Below, piece after piece: positions 23,635 to 32,907 of a stretch of 64,000 nucleotides of DNA; positions within the stretch are counted from its first letter, which is position 1, and each line of letters opens with the position of its first letter. Source of the stretch: Planctomycetota bacterium (lineage in GTDB: Bacteria; Planctomycetota; JAPUJT01); contig JAPUJT010000066.1 in NCBI GenBank assembly GCA_027296055.1, forward strand, positions 1 through 64,000, written 5' to 3'. The translations under genes and the position numbers were made by a program. The notes below the pieces were generated by a model that did not search any database, was not told where the DNA came from, and was given only the letters and a program-made list of their open reading frames with translations.

Positions 23635-26600
23635 CTACTTCTGGGCTATCGTGTGGTAGTAGCCGGCCGCGATCGCCGCTACGCCTGTCAGGAATCCGGT
23701 GGCGTCGTTCGGATCCGTCACCTGGACCGGCGATGTCCGGAGCGTGGTGGTCCCGTCTCCGAGCTGACCCTGAGAGTTCCAGCCCCAGGCGCGCACGGTC
23801 CCGTCATTTCGCAGGGCGATGCTGTGCGCCCAGCTGGCGTCGACGGCGATGATGTTCGTCAAGAACCCCGAGGGATCGGAAGAGTCCACGGTCTGCACCG
23901 GTACAGGGCTGTCCACCGTCGAGCCGTCTCCCAGGGCGCCGGGGTTGTCTCCCCAGGCCCGGACGGTGCCGTCGACCTTCGCCGCCACCGAGTGATACGT
24001 CCCCCCCCCGATCGCCGCCATGCCCGTCAAGTTGCCGGACGGATCGACGGGGTCTATGACGACGACGGGCGTCAGGCTCTGGGTGGCAGTCCCGTCCCCA
24101 AGCTGGCCGTAGAAGTTCTGGCCCCAGGTCCGGACCGTACCGTCCGCACGGAGCGCTATCGTGTGGAAGCCCCCGGCGCTCACGGCCACGATGCGGGTGA
24201 GATAACCCGAAGGATCCGTGGGGTCGATCACCTGCACCGCCGACGTGCGATTCGACATGGTGCCGTCGCCTAGCTCGCCGGAGATGTTTCTTCCCCAGGT
24301 CCGGACGGTCCCATCTCCTATCAGGGCTACCACGTGATAGCTCCCGGCCGAGATCGAAACGACGCCCGAGAGGAAGCCCGTCGGATCCTGCAAGTCCAGG
24401 ACTGCAACGGCGCTGGGGCGGTTCGACGAGGTGCCATCGCCGAGGCCGCCGAACTGGTTCCGTCCCCAGGTGCGCACGGTGGAGTCAGCCAGCAGGGCCG
24501 CCGAATGGTACCAGCCGACCGATACGGCGGAGACGCCCGTCAGGAACCCGGTCGGGTCGGTCGGATCGATCACCCTCTCCGGCGTCCAGCGGAGCGAGTG
24601 GGTCCCATCGCCGAGCTGGCCGTCGGAGTTGTCGCCCCACGCGCGGACGGTGTCATCCCCGAGCAGCGCTAGGGTGTGGGACACTCCCCCCGAGGTGGCC
24701 GCCACGCCGATCAGATTCCCCGTCGGGTCTGCCGGATCCACCACACGGGCGGGGGCGGTGAGTATGCCCGAACTCCCCTCGCCTAGCTGGCCGTATCCCT
24801 TGAAGCCCCAGGATCGCAGGGTGCCGTCGCTCAAGATGGCGAGCGAGTGATTGTCGCTTGCCGCGACCCATGCCACCGCGGTCAAGAATCCTGTGGGATC
24901 CGGCGGGTCGACGACCTGAACGCCGTCGGAGCTGTCCGCCGTCGTGCCTGCCCCGAGCTGTCCATACGTGTTCCGACCCCAGGACCGGAGGGTCTCATCG
25001 CTCTTCCTGACAACGGTATGGCTCCTCCCCGCCGCGATCGAGACGGCGTTGATTAGAAACCCTCCCGGATCCGTGACGTCCACGATCCAATCGAGAGCGG
25101 GACGGCTCATCGTCGTGCCATCTCCGAGCTGGCCATAGGTGTTGTCACCCCAGGCCTTGCCCGTCCCGCCGAGGATGATGGCGGCGGAGTGCCGGCCCCC
25201 GGCCGCGATGGACTCCACGCGCCTGATGTATCCGAACGGATCGATCGGATCGATCACTTGCACGGGGAACGCGCTATCGAGATTGGTTCCGTCCCCGAGC
25301 TGGCCACTGCTGTTGTCCCCCCAGGATCGCACGGTGCCGTCGGTGAGCAGCGCCATCGAATGCCGATCCCCAGCCGATACGGCCATCACGCCTGTCAGAA
25401 ACCCCGTCGGGTCCAGCAGGTCGATCACTTGCACGGGAGTCTGGCTATCGGTGGTCGACCCATCTCCGAGCTGGCCGTAGAAGTTGTCTCCCCAGGAGCG
25501 AAGCGTCCCATCAGCCATGAGGGCGACGACATGGTAGGCGCCGGAGGCAACCGCCATGACGTTGGTCAGGTACCCAGTCGGGTCGGTCAGGTCCACTACT
25601 CGAACCGCCGTCCTTCCGCTGATCCGGGTCCCGTCTCCAAGCTGGCCTTCCCAGTTCCCACCCCAGGTGCGCACCGTGCCATCCGTCCGGCGCGCCACGC
25701 CGTGGGCGAAACCGGCAGCGACCCCATCCACTCCCGTGAGGAATCCCGTCAAATCCACCGGGTCGACGACCTGAACGGGGGTCGATTGATCCCCGAAGGC
25801 GGCATCCCCGAGCTGTCCAGAGCCGTTCGCCCCCCAGGTCCTGACCGTCCCGTCCGCGAGGCTCGCCACAGAGAACGATTCGCCGCCCGCGATGGCGGCC
25901 ACGGTGGTCAGGAGGCCGGTCGGGTCGCCGGGATCGAGGACCAGCACGGGCATCGTGTGGATCGGCGACGTGCCATCCCCGATCTGTCCATAGATGTTCC
26001 CGCCCCAGCTCCACGCCTCCCCCGCAGCCAGCGTCACCGTGATCAGGTCGGTGCCCATGTTTCCCAACGTGTCGGTTGCACTGACGGTGATGGCGTTGCT
26101 CCCGGTCGCCAGGGGGATGGATGCGCTCCAGGACGTCGTTCCGGTGGCCGTCCCGCTCCCTCCGGTCCCCAGGTTCGACCAGTTGACCATCACCACGCCG
26201 GAGAGGTCTGTCGCCGTCCCCGCCAGAGCGATCGGCGAGGCGAGGGTCGAATACGTCATGGCGGTGGTGGGTGTATCGATCGTGACTATCGGCGCCGCGT
26301 CATACGTCACCGAGATCGAGTCGGTCCCCGCCTTGCCAACGAGGTCGGTCGCCGTCACCGTGATCAAGTTGCTACCAACGACCAGTGCGATCTGGGCCGT
26401 CCAGGTGTCGGTCCCCACGGCCGGTCCCGAAGCTCCCGTATCGATGTTCGACCAGGTCACACTGGAGACGCCGTTGTCATCGGAGGCAGTCCCACCCAGA
26501 TTCAGCTGACTCAAGTTAGTCGTATAGGCCGCGGCCGTCGTGGGAGTCTCTATCGAGATCGTGGGGGACTGCGTATCCTTGCCCCCTCCCCCGCCGCTAC

Positions 26601-26679
26601 GGTTGCAGGCCGCTGAGACGAGGACGAGGATCGCCACGGGGAGAACGTACCGGACCGCCGGACTGGCATTTCGGTTCAT
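23635..26679 (-). CDS. RCC1-repeat lipoprotein (14 repeats)
   Basis: A 1014-residue lipoprotein. The signal peptide ends at the lipobox VSAAC (Cys near residue 25) and is followed by a Gly tract. Two Ig-like domains (about 40-130 and 130-218) each start with a P-x-(I/V)-x-I-x-T-P-T-T motif. Then come 14 RCC1-type repeats, each with a WGxNxxGQLGDG-like core and a G-x-x-H-S/T-x-A motif. Fourteen repeats would make two seven-bladed propellers. GGAGG lies 8 nt before the ATG. It is paralogous to 32908-34779. Exported, probably surface-exposed; ligand unknown. Confidence 0.88.
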   Translation of the reverse strand: MNRNASPAVRYVLPVAILVLVSAACNRSGGGGGKDTQSPTISIETPTTAAAYTTNLSQLNLGGTASDDNGVSSVTWSNIDTGASGPAVGTDTWTAQIALVVGSNLITVTATDLVGKAGTDSISVTYDAAPIVTIDTPTTAMTYSTLASPIALAGTATDLSGVVMVNWSNLGTGGSGTATGTTSWSASIPLATGSNAITVSATDTLGNMGTDLITVTLAAGEAWSWGGNIYGQIGDGTSPIHTMPVLVLDPGDPTGLLTTVAAIAGGESFSVASLADGTVRTWGANGSGQLGDAAFGDQSTPVQVVDPVDLTGFLTGVDGVAAGFAHGVARRTDGTVRTWGGNWEGQLGDGTRISGRTAVRVVDLTDPTGYLTNVMAVASGAYHVVALMADGTLRSWGDNFYGQLGDGSTTDSQTPVQVIDLLDPTGFLTGVMAVSAGDRHSMALLTDGTVRSWGDNSSGQLGDGTNLDSAFPVQVIDPIDPFGYIRRVESIAAGGRHSAAIILGGTGKAWGDNTYGQLGDGTTMSRPALDWIVDVTDPGGFLINAVSIAAGRSHTVVRKSDETLRSWGRNTYGQLGAGTTADSSDGVQVVDPPDPTGFLTAVAWVAASDNHSLAILSDGTLRSWGFKGYGQLGEGSSGILTAPARVVDPADPTGNLIGVAATSGGVSHTLALLGDDTVRAWGDNSDGQLGDGTHSLRWTPERVIDPTDPTGFLTGVSAVSVGWYHSAALLADSTVRTWGRNQFGGLGDGTSSNRPSAVAVLDLQDPTGFLSGVVSISAGSYHVVALIGDGTVRTWGRNISGELGDGTMSNRTSAVQVIDPTDPSGYLTRIVAVSAGGFHTIALRADGTVRTWGQNFYGQLGDGTATQSLTPVVVIDPVDPSGNLTGMAAIGGGTYHSVAAKVDGTVRAWGDNPGALGDGSTVDSPVPVQTVDSSDPSGFLTNIIAVDASWAHSIALRNDGTVRAWGWNSQGQLGDGTTTLRTSPVQVTDPNDATGFLTGVAAIAAGYYHTIAQK

Positions 26680-26758
26680 ATTCGTGCCTCCGATTCACTC
26701 ATTATCCTCATGGGAACCGGTTCGGCAAGTCGAGGCGAGCACAGAGCTACAGGGACCA

Positions 26759-27205
26759 TCACTTCTTCTTTCCGATCGACTCATCCCAGCCGTCTTCGAC
26801 GAGGCCCGCCCAGCTAAGGATCTCGGTCTGCAGGATCCGTGCGCGTCGCCGGTAGTCGACACCCGACCAATCGAACGATGTCGCCGTCGGCTGGTAGATG
26901 GGGATGAAGAGGAATATAGGACTTATCGCCCGGGTGTAGAACTCGCCGTGAAGGATCCCGTCCTCGTAATGTAGATTGGCGTGAAACGACCCCCAGCCGA
27001 CCACCTCGATGCTGTAGATAATCCAGTTGTCCCGTAGCTCGAGTGAACCGTCTCCCGTCCAGGCTACCTTGTATTTGGGCCGCGCGCGTTCCGCGATCCG
27101 CTCGAGAGGATTGTCGGCCACCTTCGCCTGGACGTGAGTGACCTGGCACCCCATCAGGGCGAGCACAACAACGAATCCGCAGATGATGGGTTTCGGGCCG
27201 ACCAT
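26759..27205 (-). CDS. Small hypothetical lipoprotein
   Basis: A 148-residue lipoprotein. The signal sequence MVGPKPIICGFVVVLALMGC has the lipobox LMGC. The mature part contains a strand-rich region and the hydrophobic segment AISPIFLFIPIYQP. The ATG at 27205 is chosen because the signal peptide starts there and GGGGAG lies upstream. No family is recognised. It is divergent from the tandem toroid genes. Confidence 0.65.
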   Translation of the reverse strand: MVGPKPIICGFVVVLALMGCQVTHVQAKVADNPLERIAERARPKYKVAWTGDGSLELRDNWIIYSIEVVGWGSFHANLHYEDGILHGEFYTRAISPIFLFIPIYQPTATSFDWSGVDYRRRARILQTEILSWAGLVEDGWDESIGKKK

Positions 27206-27340
27206 GGCGCAGCTCCCCTTCTCCGATGGGCGGTCAATATCGCACAGACCGTGCCCCAGGCTCAAGTCAAAGCGACTCTCGAGAAGGATAGGCACCCGAG
27301 GTTGACGCCCCTGGCTCGCCTGTCTAGGATCCCATCTTCC

Positions 27341-29149
27341 ATGAAGACCAGCACCCCCATCCTGAGTCTCGCGGGCCTGATCGCGCTGATGTCCGTGGGC
27401 GTCGTCGCCCACGGCGGCGATGACGTGACACCTCGATGGTCGCTCGAGGGGAGCCAGCTCGCCGTCTGGGATGTCTTTGTCCTGGCCGCGGAGGAGGGGT
27501 ACTCGGATACCCCACGGTCACGGGAGTTCGCCCTGGGTCTCTTCGGCCACCAGATCGACCGGCGCGGCGATGCTCGTTTCCCCGTCCACATCGTCGAAGA
27601 GATAACGTACGACCTGGCCCTGCGTGTCCCGATCGGCAAGGTGAAGCAGGGCCAGAAGATAAAGATGAGGGTCCGCTACGACCGGATACGGGAGCACCGT
27701 CCTATCGACGTGATGATCACGGGACGGATCGTGGAGGTGACGGAGACCGAGCTCCGCCTGGAGGGAAAGGCGATCGGGGCTCCCGCCCTGAAGTACGAGG
27801 GGAAGATACCGAGCGTGGAAAAATGGCTCACCGAGTTCACCGCCGAATTCGAGATCGGCTTCGACCTCGAACGGGGGATCATGACCGCGGCCAAGGTGCG
27901 CCTTACCGGGACGAGCGAGCCGAAGGGCGGCGCCTGGGACAAGAAGCCGCCCGAAACGGTCGACCACGCCCATCGCTTCCGCTTTGCACTCCGGGAAGTC
28001 TACGACTACAACCCCGAATGGCTCGACTCTCCGAAGAGGCTAAATGCCGCGATCGGGCGGGCCATCGACGAGGGCGTCGCGTGGCTGCGAGAGGAGGTCC
28101 AGGAGGATGGGAGGTACAAGCCACACGAGGCCAAGTACCCGCACGGAGAGACTTGCCTGGCGACTCTTACCCTGCTCCTCTGCGGCGCCGATCGGGACGA
28201 CCCTTTCATCCTCGACCTGATGGAGACGATCCGAAGCTTCAAACTGAAGAATACCTACGAGATCGCCATCGCCCTCATGGCGATGGAGGCGTTCTACGCC
28301 CCCGCCGACGAGGTCTCGGAAGTACATGCGGGAAAGCGGCCGGCGCCGAAGCGGCGCAAGGTGGGCCGCGACGACCTGGAATGGATGCAGGAGCGGACGG
28401 AGAGGCTCATCTCCATAGCGCTTCGTGAGACGGGCGGTTGGGGCTGGGGCTACAACCGGGGAGAGTCGCGAGTCGACCTCTCCAACACCCAGTACGCCGG
28501 CCTCGGGCTACTCTCCGCCTGGCGGTGCGGCGTCCAGATCCCCGACGAAGCCTGGGTCGGTCTCGCCAAGGGCGTGATGCGTCACCAGACTCCGGGGAGG
28601 AAGATCAAGCTCTTCATCCAGAGGGTGGGCGAGAAGAGCCGTCGGACCATCTCGACCGGCCGCGGGGCACGGCTGAAGAACCTCGTCGAGGGCGGCTTCT
28701 CCTATTACCCGAGGGCCAAGGAGCCGAAGTCATCGATGACCGCCGGCGGGATCTCGACTCTCCAGATCGTTCGAGATGTCCTGAGGTCCCGGAACAGCCG
28801 CCTCCTCCGAGCGGGACTGGGCAAACGGATCGATCGCTCGATCGATGAGGGGCGGGCCTGGCTCGCTGGAAACTGGATGCTCCAGCGCCATGCCCCCGAT
28901 CACGCTCGAGGTCGGATGATCTACTACCTCTACAGCCTGGAGCGCGCAGGGGTTCTCTGCTATGTCCTCAAGGTCAACGGACACGACTGGTTCTTCGAAG
29001 GAGCCGCCTGGCTCATAGCCATGCAGCAATCGGACGGTCACTGGCCCGAGAGAACCGGCGCCGTCCACGAGACCTGCTTCGCCCTCCTCTTCCTCAAGCG
29101 AGGCACGCTGCCCATTCCGATGCCTGAGCGGACGGGCGCGGGGAGATGA
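27341..29149 (+). CDS. Exported protein with squalene-cyclase/prenyltransferase-like toroid repeats
   Basis: A 602-residue protein with a signal peptide (hydrophobic LAGLIALMSVGVVAHG at the N-terminus). The N-terminal ~240 residues are strand-rich. The rest carries alpha/alpha-toroid repeats recognisable by HGETCLATLTLLLCGADRDD, GWGWGYNRGESRVDLSNTQY and the final WLIAMQQSDGHWPE...ETCFALLFLKRGT. Such repeats occur in terpene cyclases, but no DxDD cyclase acid motif was seen, so enzymatic activity is doubtful. Its stop overlaps the start of a paralogue by 4 bp. Confidence 0.75.
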   Translation: MKTSTPILSLAGLIALMSVGVVAHGGDDVTPRWSLEGSQLAVWDVFVLAAEEGYSDTPRSREFALGLFGHQIDRRGDARFPVHIVEEITYDLALRVPIGKVKQGQKIKMRVRYDRIREHRPIDVMITGRIVEVTETELRLEGKAIGAPALKYEGKIPSVEKWLTEFTAEFEIGFDLERGIMTAAKVRLTGTSEPKGGAWDKKPPETVDHAHRFRFALREVYDYNPEWLDSPKRLNAAIGRAIDEGVAWLREEVQEDGRYKPHEAKYPHGETCLATLTLLLCGADRDDPFILDLMETIRSFKLKNTYEIAIALMAMEAFYAPADEVSEVHAGKRPAPKRRKVGRDDLEWMQERTERLISIALRETGGWGWGYNRGESRVDLSNTQYAGLGLLSAWRCGVQIPDEAWVGLAKGVMRHQTPGRKIKLFIQRVGEKSRRTISTGRGARLKNLVEGGFSYYPRAKEPKSSMTAGGISTLQIVRDVLRSRNSRLLRAGLGKRIDRSIDEGRAWLAGNWMLQRHAPDHARGRMIYYLYSLERAGVLCYVLKVNGHDWFFEGAAWLIAMQQSDGHWPERTGAVHETCFALLFLKRGTLPIPMPERTGAGR

Positions 29150-30885
29150 TCCGTCGACTACACGCCTGTCTGTTCGCCCTCCTGGCCCTGAGCCCGCTCG
29201 TCGCCTCCGCTGAAGAGAATCAGAACGCCCGCTGGTCACTGGAGAGGAGCGACCTGGCCACCTGGGACGTGATGGTGGGAATCGATGAGGAAGGCGCCCC
29301 GGGGACGCCACGTCCACGGGGGCTTTCCCCGGCGCTCTTCGGCTACCAGATTGACGGGTCGGGAACCGCGAGCATCCCTGCTTCCGACGTGGAGGGGATC
29401 GTCTATGACCTCGCCCTGAAGGCGCCCCTCGGCAGAGTATGGCGGGGGCGAAAGCTGAATATGGCGATCCGCTACGACCGCTTGCTCGATCATCATCCTG
29501 TGGACGTCGCTCTCTCCGGGAAGGTGGTAGAGGTCAAGGGGGATACGTTTCGCCTGGAGGGGAAGGCGATCGGAATTCCGGACCCCCCGGACGAGAAGCT
29601 CGGCCCATCCCCGATCAAATGGATCACCCATCTCTCCATCAAGTTCGAGATCGTCTTCGACACCAAGAGGGGGGTGATGGAGTCCGCCGTGTTGCGCCTG
29701 CGAAGCTCCAGCAGGAAAAAGGCCGCGGTCGTGGGTGAGAAGCCGCCAGACCCGGTCGACCGGGCCCTGCGGTTCCGATTCAAGCTCCGTCGGGTGCGCA
29801 GGCACGAGCCGGGTTGGAAGTTCGACATCGACGTCGGAAAGGCGGTTCAGAAGGGGACGACCTACCTGCGGCAGATGATCCAGGAGGGAGGCACCTACGG
29901 GGCCTACAGCGTGTTCCCTCACGGCGAGACCTGCCTGGTGACCCTGACACTCCTTACTTGTGGGGTGGATCGCGATGATCCGTTCATCATCCGACTGATG
30001 GAAAAGATCCGGAGCTACCAGCCCACAACCACCTACGAGATCGGCATCGCCTTGATGGCAATGGAGGCGTTCCACGCCCCGACCGGGAACGGAGGGCGAA
30101 GGCGTACCACCAAAGGAGCCTGCGGCAAGCAGAACGGCGATCTGGAGTGGATGCGAGGTCTGACCCGGCGGCTCGCCTCGATCGCCGAGAAGAAGCCGGA
30201 AGGGTGGGGGTGGGGGTACACCAAGGAGACGTCTCGCGCGGATCTCTCCAATACTCAGTACGCGGCCCTCGGTCTCCTTGCGGCGTGGCGATGCGGCATC
30301 GGAATTTCCGAAGAGGTCTGGGTGGGATTGGCCAGGGGCGTGCTCCGGCACCGGACACTGAAGGAGAAGCACCTGCTGCACATCCGGAGGGTCGGTGGCA
30401 GGGACAAGGCCACGGTCGTCCCCAAGCTCACGACAGCGCGAGGCTACGCCTACGTCCCGGGAGGCCCCACCGCAACGGCCTCGATGACTTGCGCGGCCGT
30501 CTCATCCCTCCAGATCGTCCACGACGTCTTGAGGGCGAACCGAAGCCGCCACCTCGCCGAAGAGATCGGTTCGGATATCCAGGAGGGGATCGAGCAGGGC
30601 TGGGCTTGGCTGGCGGGGCACTGGTCGATCCAGAGCCACGCCCCTGAGTTCAATGGAAAATGGCTACTCTATTACCTCTACGGGCTCGAGCGGGCCGGGG
30701 TCTTCTCCCGGGTCGCGAAGCTGAACGGGCACGACTGGTACTACGAAGGCGCCGCCTGGCTCGTGGATTCTCAGGAGACGAATGGACGGTGGCAGGATCT
30801 GGCGCCCGAGATCCACAACACCTGCTTCGCCCTCCTCTTCCTCAAGCGAGGGACGATCCCTGTCGTCACGGGGGCAGGCAAATAG
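29146..30885 (+). CDS. Second exported toroid-repeat protein (tandem paralogue)
   Basis: A 579-residue protein clearly duplicated from the preceding gene. It has a signal peptide (LFALLALSPLVASAEE), the same N-terminal strand domain (RWSLERSDLATWDVMVG) and the same toroid blocks (HGETCLVTLTLLTCGVDRDD, GWGWGYTKETSRADLSNTQY, ETNGRWQDLAPEIHNTCFAL). The ATGA overlap shows the two are translated together. Its partner is longer mainly in loops. It lacks an obvious cyclase acid motif. Probably periplasmic; ligand unknown. Confidence 0.75.
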   Translation: MIRRLHACLFALLALSPLVASAEENQNARWSLERSDLATWDVMVGIDEEGAPGTPRPRGLSPALFGYQIDGSGTASIPASDVEGIVYDLALKAPLGRVWRGRKLNMAIRYDRLLDHHPVDVALSGKVVEVKGDTFRLEGKAIGIPDPPDEKLGPSPIKWITHLSIKFEIVFDTKRGVMESAVLRLRSSSRKKAAVVGEKPPDPVDRALRFRFKLRRVRRHEPGWKFDIDVGKAVQKGTTYLRQMIQEGGTYGAYSVFPHGETCLVTLTLLTCGVDRDDPFIIRLMEKIRSYQPTTTYEIGIALMAMEAFHAPTGNGGRRRTTKGACGKQNGDLEWMRGLTRRLASIAEKKPEGWGWGYTKETSRADLSNTQYAALGLLAAWRCGIGISEEVWVGLARGVLRHRTLKEKHLLHIRRVGGRDKATVVPKLTTARGYAYVPGGPTATASMTCAAVSSLQIVHDVLRANRSRHLAEEIGSDIQEGIEQGWAWLAGHWSIQSHAPEFNGKWLLYYLYGLERAGVFSRVAKLNGHDWYYEGAAWLVDSQETNGRWQDLAPEIHNTCFALLFLKRGTIPVVTGAGK

Positions 30886-30977
30886 GCCACCCGCATTCAT
30901 CCGCAGCAGATAGAATCAGACGAGGCGGGGCGAGCTGCTACCAAGAAATATCGATGGGGGAAGAGGAGGAATCGGTG

Positions 30978-32906
30978 ATGGGAGTTGGATTGTCTGTGCC
31001 GTGGAGTCTCGCGACCGCCGGTCTGGCGCTGGTCGTGATCCTCGGGGCTTGCAACAAGAGCAGCCGCCGATCGAGTGGGGGAACGGCTCCCCCTACCCCC
31101 TTGGGGATCACCGCGTCATCGGCGGACTCGGAAGTGACGATCACCTGGAGCGCCGTGGCGGGCGCCACTTCGTACAACCTCTACTGGGGAACCAGCCCGG
31201 GAAACCGGCCGACACGGATCGGCCCGCTGACCGCCCCATCCCACGTCCATTCCGGCCTTGCCAACGGGACCACCTACTATTACGCCGTCACTGCCAGCAA
31301 CTCTAGCCTCGAGAGCCCTCCTTCGACGGAGGTGTGCGGCCTGCCGATCGGACCGCCGACGGGGCTCGTGGCGACCGCGGTCGCCGGGGACATCAGGCTC
31401 GATTGGAATCTCGTCACCGGGGCGAGCACCTACAACCTCTACTGGGACACGGCGCCGGGAGTGACTCCGGCGACGGGCGCACAGATCCTCGGAGTGGCTG
31501 CACCCTACACTCATGCAGGTCTTCCGATCGGCGTCTCCAACTACTACGTCGTGACGGCTGTCCACACCGTCTGCGGAGGGCAGGAGAGTGGGCCTTCGAA
31601 CGAGGCCACCGCGACGCCCGGCATCACCGGAGTCCTGGACCCGACGTTTGGCGGGTCCGGCTGGATCGTCCATGGGGGGGCGGCCGGAGGGGTGAATGGA
31701 CATGATCGGGGACACGCCGTCACGGTCGACTCGATGGGGCGGATCCTGGTGACGGGAGAAAGTGACGACCTCGGCGGGCTTCCCGACATGGTTGTCTGGC
31801 GCTTCCTGACCGATGGGACCCTCGATACGGCCTTCAACAGCCAGGGCTGGTTCGCGCAGGACGGGGCAGCAGGGGGAAGCTCGCGGGACTCCGGCCAGGA
31901 CATCCTCATCGATGGATCCGACCGGATCCTCATCACCGGGGAGAGCATCGGACCGGCGGGGGGGCTCGACATGGTGATCTGGCGATTCGATGCCACGGGA
32001 AGCCTCGATGCCTCCTTCGGGTCGGGCGGCATGGCGGTCCACAACAACGCGGCCGGGGGAAATCTCAACGACGCGGGGGCGGGGATCGCCCTGGACGCCT
32101 CCGGACGTATCCTCGTTGCCGGGCGAAGCCAGAACTCCAACCCCGACTTCGACATGGTCGTCTGGCGATACGAATCGACGGGCCTCATCGACCTCACCTT
32201 CGGCACCGCGGGCGTGGCCGTCCACGACAACGTGGCGGGCGGCGCCTTCGACTACGGGGAGTCGATCTCGGTCGACTCGAGCGATCGAATCGTCGTCGTG
32301 GGGTGGGCCTATCAGACACCCACGAACCGCGACATGGTCATCTGGCGGTTTCTACCGACCGGGGCCTTCGACCCCACTTTCAACGGGCAGGGCTGGCACA
32401 TCCGCGATAGCGCGGCGGGCGGTGGCGGGCATGACTTCGGCTACGACCTCGCTCTCGACGGTGCCGGCCGCCATCTGGTAGCAGGTGACAGCCTGGGATC
32501 CGGGACGGGCCTCGACCTGGTAATCTGGGCGTTCGGCACGTCCGGAGCGCTGGATACCACATTCAACTCCCAGGGATGGGTCGTCGACGTCGCCGCGGCT
32601 GGAGGTGCCACGGACACCGGCCGCGGGATTGCCCTCGACTCCCTGGGAAGGATCATCGTCGGAGGCTCAGCGCAGAGCTCCGGTACCGATGATGAGATGG
32701 TCGTCTGGCGGTACCAATCGACGGGAGTCCTGGATACGACATTCGGTACCGGCGGTGTCGTGATTCACGGCGGGGCGGCCGGAACCTCGGGAACGACGGA
32801 TTGGGGAGCAGACATCGCTCTCGACGCGGTGGATCGGATACTCGTGACGGGGTGGAGCATCGACACGACCGGTAGCGAGGAGATGGTGGTCTGGCGGATC
32901 CGGTAG
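30978..32906 (+). CDS. Lipoprotein with two fibronectin III domains and seven delta-60 repeats
   Basis: A 642-residue lipoprotein with lipobox ILGAC in the first 30 residues. Two fibronectin III-like domains follow (each with a SYNLYW strand: ATSYNLYWGTSPG and ASTYNLYWDTAPG). Then come seven delta-60 repeats, each with LDxxFxxxG and R-I-x-V-x-G. The ATG at 30978 is chosen because AGGAGG lies 8 nt upstream; an ATG at 30954 has a poorer context. It is the paralogue of 1332-2945. It converges with the second RCC1 gene, whose stop is 1 bp away. Confidence 0.88.
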   Translation: MGVGLSVPWSLATAGLALVVILGACNKSSRRSSGGTAPPTPLGITASSADSEVTITWSAVAGATSYNLYWGTSPGNRPTRIGPLTAPSHVHSGLANGTTYYYAVTASNSSLESPPSTEVCGLPIGPPTGLVATAVAGDIRLDWNLVTGASTYNLYWDTAPGVTPATGAQILGVAAPYTHAGLPIGVSNYYVVTAVHTVCGGQESGPSNEATATPGITGVLDPTFGGSGWIVHGGAAGGVNGHDRGHAVTVDSMGRILVTGESDDLGGLPDMVVWRFLTDGTLDTAFNSQGWFAQDGAAGGSSRDSGQDILIDGSDRILITGESIGPAGGLDMVIWRFDATGSLDASFGSGGMAVHNNAAGGNLNDAGAGIALDASGRILVAGRSQNSNPDFDMVVWRYESTGLIDLTFGTAGVAVHDNVAGGAFDYGESISVDSSDRIVVVGWAYQTPTNRDMVIWRFLPTGAFDPTFNGQGWHIRDSAAGGGGHDFGYDLALDGAGRHLVAGDSLGSGTGLDLVIWAFGTSGALDTTFNSQGWVVDVAAAGGATDTGRGIALDSLGRIIVGGSAQSSGTDDEMVVWRYQSTGVLDTTFGTGGVVIHGGAAGTSGTTDWGADIALDAVDRILVTGWSIDTTGSEEMVVWRIR

Positions 32907-32907
32907 G

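Noticed and set aside
25189-26616. Long plus-strand open frame opposite the RCC1 lipoprotein
   Set aside because: Arg/Gly/His-rich shadow of a repeat gene; no domain, no ribosome binding site.
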